Origin: JBBSBY01 sp038205805
Lineage (GTDB): Bacteria; Desulfobacterota; Desulfomonilia; Desulfomonilales; Desulfomonilaceae
Direction: 5' to 3'
DNA: 12,489 nt
Assembly: GCA_038205805.1 (NCBI GenBank)
Contig: JBBRBO010000125.1
Span: 1 to 12,489 of the forward strand
The position numbers were made by a program, and so were the translations under genes. The notes beneath the pieces were generated by a model. The model ran no database searches. It was not told the origin of the DNA and saw nothing but the letters and a program-made list of their open reading frames with translations. Positions 6,153 to 12,489 of the stretch are shown here, piece after piece (positions within the stretch are counted from its first letter, which is position 1; every line of letters starts with the position of its first letter).

Positions 6153-7214
6153 ATGAATTTTCCTGTTCGGACCGGTCCGGCGCGAATGTGTCTTATGTTG
6201 CTCGTCTGCGCTTTTTTTCTCGCTCTACCTTCCCATGCTGATGATTGTAAGCGCATTCAAAATATATTGGTCTTGTTTGACGCATCCGGCCAAATGAAAG
6301 ACCATGACAAGTATCAGACCCTATTGCAGAAGATGAATATGTTCGTGAAGGGCATGCCCTTGCTTGCGGACGGTTTCTTCAACGTGGGGCTGCGCCATTA
6401 TGGGCTCAAGGTAGGACTTGGTTGCGAGAACACGGAAAGTATTCTTGCGGTCCAGCCGTGGGATCCTGAGCGGTTCATGAATGCGTTTCCCAAGTCCATT
6501 TCGTATGGAGTGAGTTCCTTGTCGGCCGGGCTCAGGGCCGCTGCCGACGACGTAGCCGGCTTGAGCGGGAAGAGTGTCATTCTGGTGATCGGCGCCGGTG
6601 TGGAGTCCTGCAAAACGGATCCCATACAGATCGCCGAACGTATCTGCCAAAATAATCCGGACCTTGAGATACACACCTTCCAGGTGGGAAGTTCCCCCGA
6701 TGGTCGCTATTTCTTGCGCGGGATCGCTGAGAAGTGTCGAGGTGTTTACATTTGGACGGAAGAAATCACCAACCCCGCAGGCTGGTATTCCTGGATGAAG
6801 AAGTACTTACTCATGCCGTGCGCAGGGTCTGCGCCTGCCGCGGGCGCCGCCCCCGCGCAATCCATCGGCGCAGTGACCTTCGACAATAACAGCTTTTCGG
6901 TGGCTTCCAGAGAACCATCAGCGGACGCTGCGAACAAGGCTACGCTCCAGGCTGTGGCAAACGCTCTTCGTGTGAATCCGGGGGCGAGGGTGGTGCTCCA
7001 CGGTTTTTCGGACGGCAAGGGCAAACCCGCGTACAATCTGAAGCTCTCTAAACAACGCGGGGAATCGGTCGCCAAGTATCTCATTGGAGCATACGGTCTT
7101 TCGCCGACTCAGATCAGCATAGTGGCTCATGGCGAAGGAAACTCCATGATGGCTAATCCGGCTCCCGTAAACGAGCGTTTCGGCCGTAGAGTGGAATTCG
7201 AGATTTTACAGTAA
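6153..7214 (+). CDS. Secreted vWA-OmpA fusion protein
   Basis: A 353-residue envelope protein. Residues 1-29 are a signal peptide (hydrophobic LMLLVCAFFLAL, cleavage likely after SHA). Residues about 36-220 are a von Willebrand factor A-like domain beginning NILVLFDASGQM; the MIDAS motif reads DASGQ (43-47) rather than DxSxS, so metal binding may be weakened. It has alternating SVILVIGAGVES and IHTFQVGSS strands. An Ala/Pro linker (224-237) leads to an OmpA-C/MotB-like peptidoglycan-binding domain (about 240-353) with LHGFSDGKGKPAYNLKLS, D287, R302, AHGEG, and the C-terminal FGRRVEFEIL with the typical RR. The predicted role is a periplasmic or outer-membrane protein anchored to peptidoglycan; the vWA partner is unknown. 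GGAGG lies 5 bases before the ATG. No downstream cotranscribed gene is apparent. Confidence 0.9.
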   Translation: MNFPVRTGPARMCLMLLVCAFFLALPSHADDCKRIQNILVLFDASGQMKDHDKYQTLLQKMNMFVKGMPLLADGFFNVGLRHYGLKVGLGCENTESILAVQPWDPERFMNAFPKSISYGVSSLSAGLRAAADDVAGLSGKSVILVIGAGVESCKTDPIQIAERICQNNPDLEIHTFQVGSSPDGRYFLRGIAEKCRGVYIWTEEITNPAGWYSWMKKYLLMPCAGSAPAAGAAPAQSIGAVTFDNNSFSVASREPSADAANKATLQAVANALRVNPGARVVLHGFSDGKGKPAYNLKLSKQRGESVAKYLIGAYGLSPTQISIVAHGEGNSMMANPAPVNERFGRRVEFEILQ

Positions 7215-7372
7215 ACGTGTAGGTTGCTCCTCCCTAGGGATGCGTTCGCCAACCGAAGTTCCGTGTGTGAGGAGTTCTGCGCGTTGAGGAACGAACCATC
7301 CCTTTGTCCTTTGCAATTCCCGTCGGATTTCGGCATACTACCCGAGTGTCTGCGCCGACCGGATCTTATGCT

Positions 7373-7540
7373 GATGTGCTTTCACAAAAGTAAGCTCGGG
7401 GAGCTTTCATTGCAAAGCAGGTTTTCCAACCTCTTTTAAGAAAACGTAATCTTCGCCGAAACAAAGCAATTCTCGTAGAAAAATGCTCGTTTCGGCCATG
7501 GTAATGTTCGCATGAAAGTCTCGCATCCGGGATGCGACGT
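7373..7540. repeat. Dispersed structured repeat, copy B
   Basis: Same element as 764-935. The left edge GATGTGCTTTCACAAAAGTAA matches copy A with one change, and the GTAA block is 61 bases before the main hairpin (64 in the other copies). The hairpin (7455-7496) pairs GCCGAAAC with GTTTCGGC and AGCA with TGCT around a GTA loop. Its apical sequence differs strongly from copies A and C, yet the pairing is kept, which points to selection on structure or to amplification of a structured element. A second hairpin, the 17-base TCGCATCC-G-GGATGCGA near 7521-7537, follows CATGAAAGTCT. The surrounding 7215-7372 is unannotated unique sequence. Confidence 0.75.
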
Positions 7541-7590
7541 AAAAAGACCACATAGAAGGGTTTTCGGTCTGGGAGTTGAAAACCCCCCAA

Positions 7591-7670
7591 CCCCCTTGTC
7601 AGAGGGGTAAGCGTCGGCTCCGAGTTAAAGGGTTGTCGGGCAGTATCCGTACATCCCCCTGACAAGGGGG
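7591..7670. repeat. CCCCCTTGTCAG inverted-repeat element
   Basis: CCCCCTTGTCAGAGGGG (7591-7607) is repeated in inverted orientation as CCCCCTGACAAGGGGG (7655-7670), one base different in length, with 47 bases between. Each arm is itself partly self-complementary. It lies 50 bases after repeat copy B and may be a second miniature element or the far end of a composite. No coding function is seen in either strand, nor in 7671-7871 up to the TPR gene. Confidence 0.6.
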
Positions 7671-7871
7671 ATACAGAGGCCCTAAAGTATTTCAAATGAT
7701 TGGATACTTTCATGCTTCGTTGTGACGATACGTCATGGTCGTTCTTGGAGAGGGTTTGGGATCCATCCTTTCTTTCAAGAGGGGCCTTCCAAATATTACT
7801 TCTTTGATCATGTGTTGGTAGTAGACTCCGTTTTGGTGTGGGTTTGGTCATATGTCCGGGTTCGGTAGCTC

Positions 7872-8438
7872 ATGAAACACAAAAGAGCCGGTTTTCGCCC
7901 AAAGTCGCTTATCGTGTCGTGCGTTGTTAGTGTTTGGCTATGCGTATATGGGATCGCCTGCGGCGACATGTCCCCCTACTTTGCGGAAAGGCTCTTGAAA
8001 CTCGGCTCGCAAGTGGCGAATGCGCGTCATTATCTGGAGGCGCTTGACCTGTTCGATGAAGCTGCGGACATTCTAGAGGCGCTTGAGATGGGCCAATCGT
8101 CGCTCTACGCTGATGTGCTCTACGAGCGAGCGCAAACGAAGATTAAGGCGCGGTTGCAACGTGATTTCCCTGCTCTTTACGTGAAAACCGCTCTGACGGA
8201 CGTGCAGACTTCCACGAGTATACGACGAACCATACAGGACATCTTGCCTCTCAAACTCGCAGAGGGTCTCTATCTGGAAGGCTACATTCACAAACGCTTT
8301 TTCCTTCGGAATGAAGAGGCCCTGGATTGCTTCAAGGAAGCCGCGCAAATTGAACCGGGATTCGTAGCGGCAAAACGAGAATTGAGTGAACTGCTGCTTC
8401 AGACTGAGCGAAACGGTGAATCGCCCTCAAAAGATTAG
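7872..8438 (+). CDS. Exported TPR-repeat protein
   Basis: A 188-residue protein with a basic N-terminus and a hydrophobic stretch (residues 13-29, LIVSCVVSVWLCVYGIA), then Cys30. That is either a signal peptide, a signal anchor, or a non-canonical lipobox (G-I-A-C lacks the usual Leu at -3). The mature part is helical, with two TPR-like units (about 38-71, with ARHYLEALDLFDEAADILEA; and 131-164, with NEEALDCFKEAAQIEPGFV). TPR proteins of this kind are scaffolds; no partner is indicated. The ATG at 7872 has no clear Shine-Dalgarno. It sits 193 bp upstream of xseB, on the same strand, and cotranscription is possible but not shown. The family could not be named. Confidence 0.75.
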   Translation: MKHKRAGFRPKSLIVSCVVSVWLCVYGIACGDMSPYFAERLLKLGSQVANARHYLEALDLFDEAADILEALEMGQSSLYADVLYERAQTKIKARLQRDFPALYVKTALTDVQTSTSIRRTIQDILPLKLAEGLYLEGYIHKRFFLRNEEALDCFKEAAQIEPGFVAAKRELSELLLQTERNGESPSKD

Positions 8439-8631
8439 TATCACCTCCTCAACGGGGGCTAATTAGGATTTTCGGTTGCGCGGGTAATCGAGACTGCTCA
8501 TGTCGCGGCCGCTGGGAATAAGATAACAATGCGCCGGAATCCAAACGGCTCCGCCACAGCATTGATCATGTGGTAAACCGGGTTCGGTGACGGCCAAGAA
8601 ACATACTGGACGGATATACACGCTCAAGCGC

Positions 8632-8874
8632 ATGAAAAAACCCAAAGATAAAGAAGAAATCAAGCTCTCATTTGACGCTCAGATGGACCGCCTGCGCGAA
8701 CTGGTGGAGCAACTGGAGCACGGTGGACTCACTTTGGACGAAAGTCTCAAGATATTTGAAGAGGGAATCGGCCTTTCACGGAAGCTTGTGGATACATTGG
8801 ATTCCGCTGAAGGAAAGGTCGAAGAGCTGCTTGCGGGAATGCAAAGGGCGCCGTTCAACAAGGGCGAAGAGTAA
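8632..8874 (+). CDS. xseB: Exodeoxyribonuclease VII small subunit
   Basis: The small subunit of exonuclease VII, which with XseA degrades single-stranded DNA to oligonucleotides. At 80 residues from the ATG at 8632 it equals E. coli XseB in length. The family pattern FDAQMDRLRELVEQLEHGGLTLDESLKIFEEGIGLSRKL is unmistakable: a helix, the G-L-LDESL turn, then a second helix with F--G. The frame is open back to a GTG at 8587, but the added residues are unlike the family; the chosen ATG has only a weak ribosome binding site, so the start is moderately certain. The stop TAA overlaps the ispA ATG by one base (TAATG), implying translational coupling. The large-subunit gene xseA is not in the window. 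Confidence 0.93.
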   Translation: MKKPKDKEEIKLSFDAQMDRLRELVEQLEHGGLTLDESLKIFEEGIGLSRKLVDTLDSAEGKVEELLAGMQRAPFNKGEE

Positions 8875-9770
8875 TGCCCCTTGATCTCGCGCAATATCTT
8901 ACCGAGGAAAAGACTTACGTGGATGCGGTCCTGGACGAAGTCTTGCCGTCGGCGGACACGAAGCCTGTGCCGCTCTATGAGGTGATGCGCTACAGCGTCT
9001 TTGCCGGCGGGAAGAGGATCAGACCTATTCTTGCCATAGCAGCGGCTTGTGCGGTAGGGGGCTCTCGCAACGATGTGCGGTATCTGTGCGCCGCGCTCGA
9101 GTGCATTCACACCTATTCTCTCATCCACGATGATTTACCCGCCATGGACAACGACGACATGCGAAGGGGGAAACCCACGGCCCATAAGCAATACGGCGAA
9201 GCCCTTGCCATTTTGGCCGGTGATGCGCTCCTCACTTTTGCCTTTGAACTCATGACGTCTCCGGCGGCAATGCGTACGGCAAGGCCGGACAAATTGCTGG
9301 CGGCGATAGCCGATTTAGCGACCGCAGCTGGGGGTCGAAGGTTGATAGCGGGCCAAGTGATGGACATACTTAATGAAGGCAAGGAGACCACCGCAGAAGT
9401 GGCGGAAAAGATAGTGCAGTGCAAGACCGCAGCGCTCATTCGGTCTTCGCTCACCTGCGGCGCCCGTTTGGCCGGAGCAGAAGCGTCGTCCATAGAAGCG
9501 CTGGGAGATTACGGCGCGTATGTGGGAGCGGCCTTTCAAATACGTGACGATCTTTTGGATCTCGAAGGCGATGCAGCGCAATTGGGCAAAGCCGTGCATA
9601 AGGACCGCGACCGGGGTAAGGTCACATATCCCAAGCTCTATGGCCGAGACAAATCCCTGGTGATTATGGGATCATTGTTATCCGCCGCAAAAGAAAAGAT
9701 CCTGCCCTTCGGGGCTGCTGCGGAGTCTCTGGCGCTCATTGCCGATTACATTGGAAAACGATTCAACTAA
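8874..9770 (+). CDS. ispA: Polyprenyl synthetase, farnesyl-diphosphate-type
   Basis: Condenses isopentenyl diphosphate with dimethylallyl and geranyl diphosphate. The 298-residue length matches E. coli IspA (299). Motifs present are GGKRIRP (45-51), the first Asp-rich motif DDLPAMDNDDMRRG (86-99), GQ-MD (160-164), KT (184-185), and the second Asp-rich motif DDLLD (225-229) followed by GK-V-KD---GK-TYPKL. The residues just before the first Asp-rich motif (HTYSLIHDD) are as in bacterial farnesyl-diphosphate synthases. Chain length is inferred, and geranylgeranyl diphosphate cannot be excluded. It starts one base inside xseB and ends 9 bases before dxs, so the three form one operon. Confidence 0.95.
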   Translation: MPLDLAQYLTEEKTYVDAVLDEVLPSADTKPVPLYEVMRYSVFAGGKRIRPILAIAAACAVGGSRNDVRYLCAALECIHTYSLIHDDLPAMDNDDMRRGKPTAHKQYGEALAILAGDALLTFAFELMTSPAAMRTARPDKLLAAIADLATAAGGRRLIAGQVMDILNEGKETTAEVAEKIVQCKTAALIRSSLTCGARLAGAEASSIEALGDYGAYVGAAFQIRDDLLDLEGDAAQLGKAVHKDRDRGKVTYPKLYGRDKSLVIMGSLLSAAKEKILPFGAAAESLALIADYIGKRFN

Positions 9771-9779
9771 AGGCGGGTT

Positions 9780-11708
9780 ATGAACAAGGATTCATTGCTC
9801 TACAAGATAGATTCCGCCGCGGATGTGCAAGATTTAGCGCTCCCGGAACTCAAGGTTTTGGCCGAGGAAATCCGCGAATTAATAATTGAGACTGTTGCGG
9901 AACGCGGAGGCCATCTGGCGTCAAGTTTAGGCGTAGTCGAGCTTACGCTGGCCCTCATGAAGGTATTTTCGCCTCCTAAGGACCGCATCGTCTTTGATGT
10001 GGGCCATCAGGCGTACGCTTACAAGATCCTTACGGGGAGACGGGACGCTTTCAAGACCTTGCGCACCAAGGGCGGGATCTCCGGCTTCCCGAAGCGGGAC
10101 GAGAGCGAATACGACAGCTTCGATGTGGGACACGCCGGCAACGCAATCAGCTTTGCAGCGGGTTTGGCGCAAGCGAAGTGCTTTAACGGGCTCGACCACA
10201 AGGTCATCGCAATCGTGGGTGACGGATCGCTCACGTGCGGCGTCTCCTATGAGGGACTGAATCAGGCCGGCGCGGCTAAGAAGGATCTCATTATCATCCT
10301 GAACGACAATGAGATGTCCATTTCACCCAATGTGGGGGCAATGGCTGCGTATCTAAACCGCATCATGACCGGGCAGATCGTCACGCGATTCAGAGATGAA
10401 CTCAAGAAGATACTGAAGACCATGGGTAGATCCATCTACGGTATGGCAAAGCAGTTTGAGGATGCGCTCAAGGGCTTTATCACTCCCGGTCGTCTGTTCG
10501 AGGAACTTGGTTTCAAGTATGTGGGTCCCATTGACGGCCATCAGATCAAGCATCTTGTGGACACATTCAACAATATCAAGCACTTTCGCGAACCCGTGCT
10601 CATCCATACCGTCACCTGTAAAGGCAAGGGGTACTGCAAGGCCGAAGAAAATCCCAGCAAATTTCATGGTGTAGGGCCTTTCGACATCTCTACGGGCGCG
10701 GTCGCGGCGTCTTCAGGGCCGCCTTCCTATACCTCCGTGTTCGGCTCAACCGCAGTGAAGTTGGCCGCCAAAGATCCCCGTGTTGTGGCGGTGACTGCCG
10801 CAATGGAATACGGCACCGGCTTGGCGGAGTTCGGGCACATATTCCCCAGGCGCTTCTTTGATGTGGGGATAGCCGAGCAGCACGGCGTGATCTTTGCGGC
10901 GGGCCTCGCCAAAGAGGGATACCGTCCCATTGTGGCGATTTATTCCACGTTCATCCAGCGGGGTTACGATCATATTATTCACGATGTCTGCATGCAGAAG
11001 TTTCCGGTGATCTTCGCCATGGACAGAGCCGGGATCGTGGGAGAAGACGGCCCCACACATCACGGGGTCTTTGATATAGCATTTTGTCGAAGTATACCCA
11101 ATCTCACGGTGATGGCCCCCTCGGATGAAGATGAACTTGCGGATATGATGGCCACGGCGCTCACGTTGAGCGGCCCCACCGCCATACGGTATCCTCGCGC
11201 CGCCGGCCTTGGTATCGAAATGAAGAAGGAGCCCGAAGTCATTCAGGTGGGCAAGGGTCGCATGGTTCGTGAAGGTGACGACCTGTTGATTATCGCCGTG
11301 GGTCCCATGCTTGCCGTAGCTCTTGAGGCCGCTGAATTGCTCGCCGAGGAAGGATACGCCGTAGCGGTGCTGAACCCTCGTTTTATCAAGCCGCTGGACG
11401 GTGATCTGATTATCGAGAAGGCGGTTCGGTGCGGAAAGGTTCTCACGCTGGAAGAGGGCGTTATAGCAGGAGGATTCGGCTCGGCCGTACTCGAACTGCT
11501 GGCAAAAGAGGATGTCTACAACATTCAAGTGTCACAGATGGGAGTGCCCGACGCCTTTGTTCAACACGGCACACGCTCCGAGCTGCTTGCCGAACTCGGC
11601 CTAGATGTTCAGGGAGTCGCCGCAACGGCCGGCGAGATGCTGAAAACCGAGACGGACGTCGCTCTGCCCAAGGTGGCTCATATACGCCGCCGCTCAGTGG
11701 AGGGATAG
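9780..11708 (+). CDS. dxs: 1-deoxy-D-xylulose-5-phosphate synthase
   Basis: Thiamine-diphosphate enzyme joining pyruvate and glyceraldehyde-3-phosphate, the entry step of the MEP isoprenoid pathway; cytoplasmic. Full length at 642 residues. Seen are RGGHLASSLGVVELT (42-56) with H45, FDVGHQAYAYKILTGR (72-87) with H76, the TPP-Mg motif GDGSLTCGVSYEGLN (147-161) completed by N175 in LNDNEMSISPNVG, the pyrimidine-domain catalytic E366 in DVGIAEQHGVIFAAGLA, FAMDRAGIVGEDGPTHHG (412-429), and the C-terminal transketolase domain with NPRFIKPLD and EEG-I-GG-GSAV. The ATG at 9780 follows AAAGGCGGG closely. It is the last gene of the xseB-ispA-dxs operon; the tlyA gene that often follows dxs is absent here. 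Confidence 0.98.
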   Translation: MNKDSLLYKIDSAADVQDLALPELKVLAEEIRELIIETVAERGGHLASSLGVVELTLALMKVFSPPKDRIVFDVGHQAYAYKILTGRRDAFKTLRTKGGISGFPKRDESEYDSFDVGHAGNAISFAAGLAQAKCFNGLDHKVIAIVGDGSLTCGVSYEGLNQAGAAKKDLIIILNDNEMSISPNVGAMAAYLNRIMTGQIVTRFRDELKKILKTMGRSIYGMAKQFEDALKGFITPGRLFEELGFKYVGPIDGHQIKHLVDTFNNIKHFREPVLIHTVTCKGKGYCKAEENPSKFHGVGPFDISTGAVAASSGPPSYTSVFGSTAVKLAAKDPRVVAVTAAMEYGTGLAEFGHIFPRRFFDVGIAEQHGVIFAAGLAKEGYRPIVAIYSTFIQRGYDHIIHDVCMQKFPVIFAMDRAGIVGEDGPTHHGVFDIAFCRSIPNLTVMAPSDEDELADMMATALTLSGPTAIRYPRAAGLGIEMKKEPEVIQVGKGRMVREGDDLLIIAVGPMLAVALEAAELLAEEGYAVAVLNPRFIKPLDGDLIIEKAVRCGKVLTLEEGVIAGGFGSAVLELLAKEDVYNIQVSQMGVPDAFVQHGTRSELLAELGLDVQGVAATAGEMLKTETDVALPKVAHIRRRSVEG

Positions 11709-11762
11709 ATTCCCGACGGGCTTGGCGACAAGGTCAGGGGCGGTAGGAAGGCGGGCTGAAGA

Positions 11763-11816
11763 GTAAGAGTGTTAACGCGGAGTGAACGGCCCGCGTGCGT
11801 CCGCTCCGTCTCTTAC
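11763..11816 (+). terminator. Long hairpin between convergent dxs and small minus-strand gene
   Basis: GTAAGAG (11763-11769) pairs with CTCTTAC (11810-11816), and inside it CGGAG pairs with CTCCG. The right arm covers the stop codon of the minus-strand gene. No T-run follows on either strand, so it may protect 3' ends or act with other factors rather than as a classic intrinsic terminator. Confidence 0.35.
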
Positions 11817-12043
11817 GAAACAGCCTTTCGGATGGACTGCAACTTCTCGAATAATTCCGAGGCCTTCTCCATCATCAAGTCGTGAATGACTACCAATCTG
11901 TTGTGGGTGGTTCTCGCTTTGTAGAGACTCTCGTCTATTTTTCTCTGCAAAGGCCAAAGTTCCGGGTGCTTGGCCAGAAAGATTTCTCTGTCCTTAATAG
12001 CCCTTGCATGGCTGTGGGATTTCACAAGTATTAAGTTCGCCAT
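11813..12043 (-). CDS. Small helical protein of unknown function (76 aa)
   Basis: A 76-residue protein, basic and predicted almost wholly helical, with no signal peptide, membrane segment or cysteine. Notable segments are SHSHARAIKDREIFLAKHPE (9-28) and the evenly charged KARTTHNRLVVIHDLMMEK (42-60), which could form a two-helix coiled coil. The ATG at 12043 has an AGGTGA ribosome binding site about 4 bases upstream, and codon use resembles that of neighbouring genes, supporting a real gene. It is convergent with dxs, with stops 105 bases apart. I do not recognise the family. No convincing promoter was found upstream, although TATACAAT lies on the minus strand near 12055-12065. Confidence 0.65.
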   Translation of the reverse strand: MANLILVKSHSHARAIKDREIFLAKHPELWPLQRKIDESLYKARTTHNRLVVIHDLMMEKASELFEKLQSIRKAVS

Positions 12044-12353
12044 GGTTCACCTACTAATTGTATATGAGCGGCCGCATTCCCGTTCGGCCATTGCGTATCA
12101 GCGCCTGGTACTGCGCAACCAAGCTTGGAATGAACAACGGGGCCGGAACGTGCGATTACCGCTCTTTAGTATACTAAGGCGCCGGGGCGGGCTGGTCCAC
12201 TTGCGTCACGGAATCCGGTCTTCGTAGGCTGAGCAACGGCGGGTTCGGTAGGCCTAGAGAGTGGTGGTCGAGGCGGCTTGGTGCGCCGCATCACATCTCG
12301 GGAACCATTGCTTCTCTGGGGCAAAAGCCTCGGGAACACCGAGTGCTTATACC
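12044..12353. other. Non-coding stretch before repeat copy C
   Basis: No supported gene on either strand. Minor symmetric sites are a perfect 12-base palindrome TTAGTATACTAA (12166-12177) and a small CTCGG/CCGAG hairpin (12329-12343). The minus-strand frame open across this area translates to repeat sequence plus proline/arginine-rich low-complexity residues and is not believed to be a protein. Confidence 0.5.
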
Positions 12354-12489
12354 AAAGTGCTTTCCAACGAGTAACATTGGTGAAGACTCTTTTTGGGAAG
12401 GTAGGTTTTTTCGACGTCAATCTGAGAATGTTTAATATGCCGAAAGCGGCCTTTTCTCCTTGAGAAAAGCCGGTTTCGGCCATTTAAGA
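12354..12489. repeat. Dispersed structured repeat, copy C (cut by window end)
   Basis: The left block GTGCTTTCCAACGAGTAA (12357-12374) corresponds to GTGCTTTCACAAAAGTAA of copy B. The GTAA block is 64 bases before the main hairpin, the same as in copy A. The hairpin (12439-12480) is the best of the three: GCCGAAA/TTTCGGC, then CGGC/GCCG, then TTTTCTC/GAGAAAA around a CTT loop, about 18 pairs with one mismatch and one bulge. Its apical half is identical to that of copy A. The right part with the CATGAAAGTCT block would lie beyond the window. Confidence 0.7.

Noticed and set aside
7366..7851. 161-codon minus-strand ORF across the 7215-7871 gap
   Set aside because: It runs through repeat copy B and the inverted-repeat element; its translation is repeat sequence, with no domain and no ribosome binding site.
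7856..8588. 11-base repeat CCGGGTTCGGT at 7856 and 8578, with a shorter match at 12241
   Set aside because: Repeats of this length are expected by chance in 12.5 kb; no structure or consistent spacing to gene starts supports a site.
10746..11528. 260-codon minus-strand ORF inside dxs
   Set aside because: It is fully antisense to conserved dxs sequence, a codon-bias shadow.
12166..12483. 105-codon minus-strand ORF at the window end
   Set aside because: Its N-terminus is the translated hairpin of repeat copy C and the rest is Pro/Arg-rich, so it is not credible as a protein.

Overview
The window looks like a chromosomal segment of a Desulfobacterota (former delta-proteobacterial) anaerobe or a close relative. 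This rests on the xseB-ispA-dxs gene order, a DUF3786 protein, short two-domain CBS and YjbQ genes typical of such genomes, moderate GC, and spaced-out housekeeping genes separated by long, repeat-bearing intergenic DNA. No rRNA, tRNA, CRISPR array, phage or plasmid module is visible, and the species cannot be named from this sequence alone.

Layout. (i) 1-1460: a DUF3786 protein whose last codons lie inside a dispersed repeat (copy A), followed by a decayed IS110-type transposase remnant on the minus strand. (ii) 1461-2511: a divergent pair, yjbQ (minus) and a two-CBS-domain protein (plus), sharing a 175-bp region rich in inverted repeats. (iii) 2512-2693: a candidate stand-alone small RNA with a sigma70-like promoter, a 5' hairpin, a C/U-rich linker and a terminator whose loop can pair with Shine-Dalgarno sequences. 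(iv) 2694-5340: two minus-strand pantothenate genes, panB and a panE/apbA-type ketopantoate reductase, with separate predicted promoters; panB has a structured leader. (v) 5491-7214: a DUF2752 membrane protein (minus), divergent from a secreted vWA-OmpA protein (plus). (vi) 7215-7871: non-coding DNA holding repeat copy B and a CCCCCTTGTCAG inverted-repeat element. (vii) 7872-8438: an exported TPR protein. (viii) 8632-11708: the xseB-ispA-dxs operon, combining the exonuclease VII small subunit with the first enzyme of the MEP isoprenoid pathway and a farnesyl-diphosphate-type synthase. (ix) 11813-12489: a small helical protein of unknown function (minus), then the start of repeat copy C at the window edge.

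Functionally, dxs and ispA supply isoprenoid precursors and prenyl diphosphates for quinones and undecaprenyl carriers. panB and panE form the ketopantoate-to-pantoate branch of CoA synthesis, but panC and panD are not in the window. The least explained parts are the candidate sRNA near 2601-2690, the three-copy structured repeat family, and the palindromic control region of the CBS gene.
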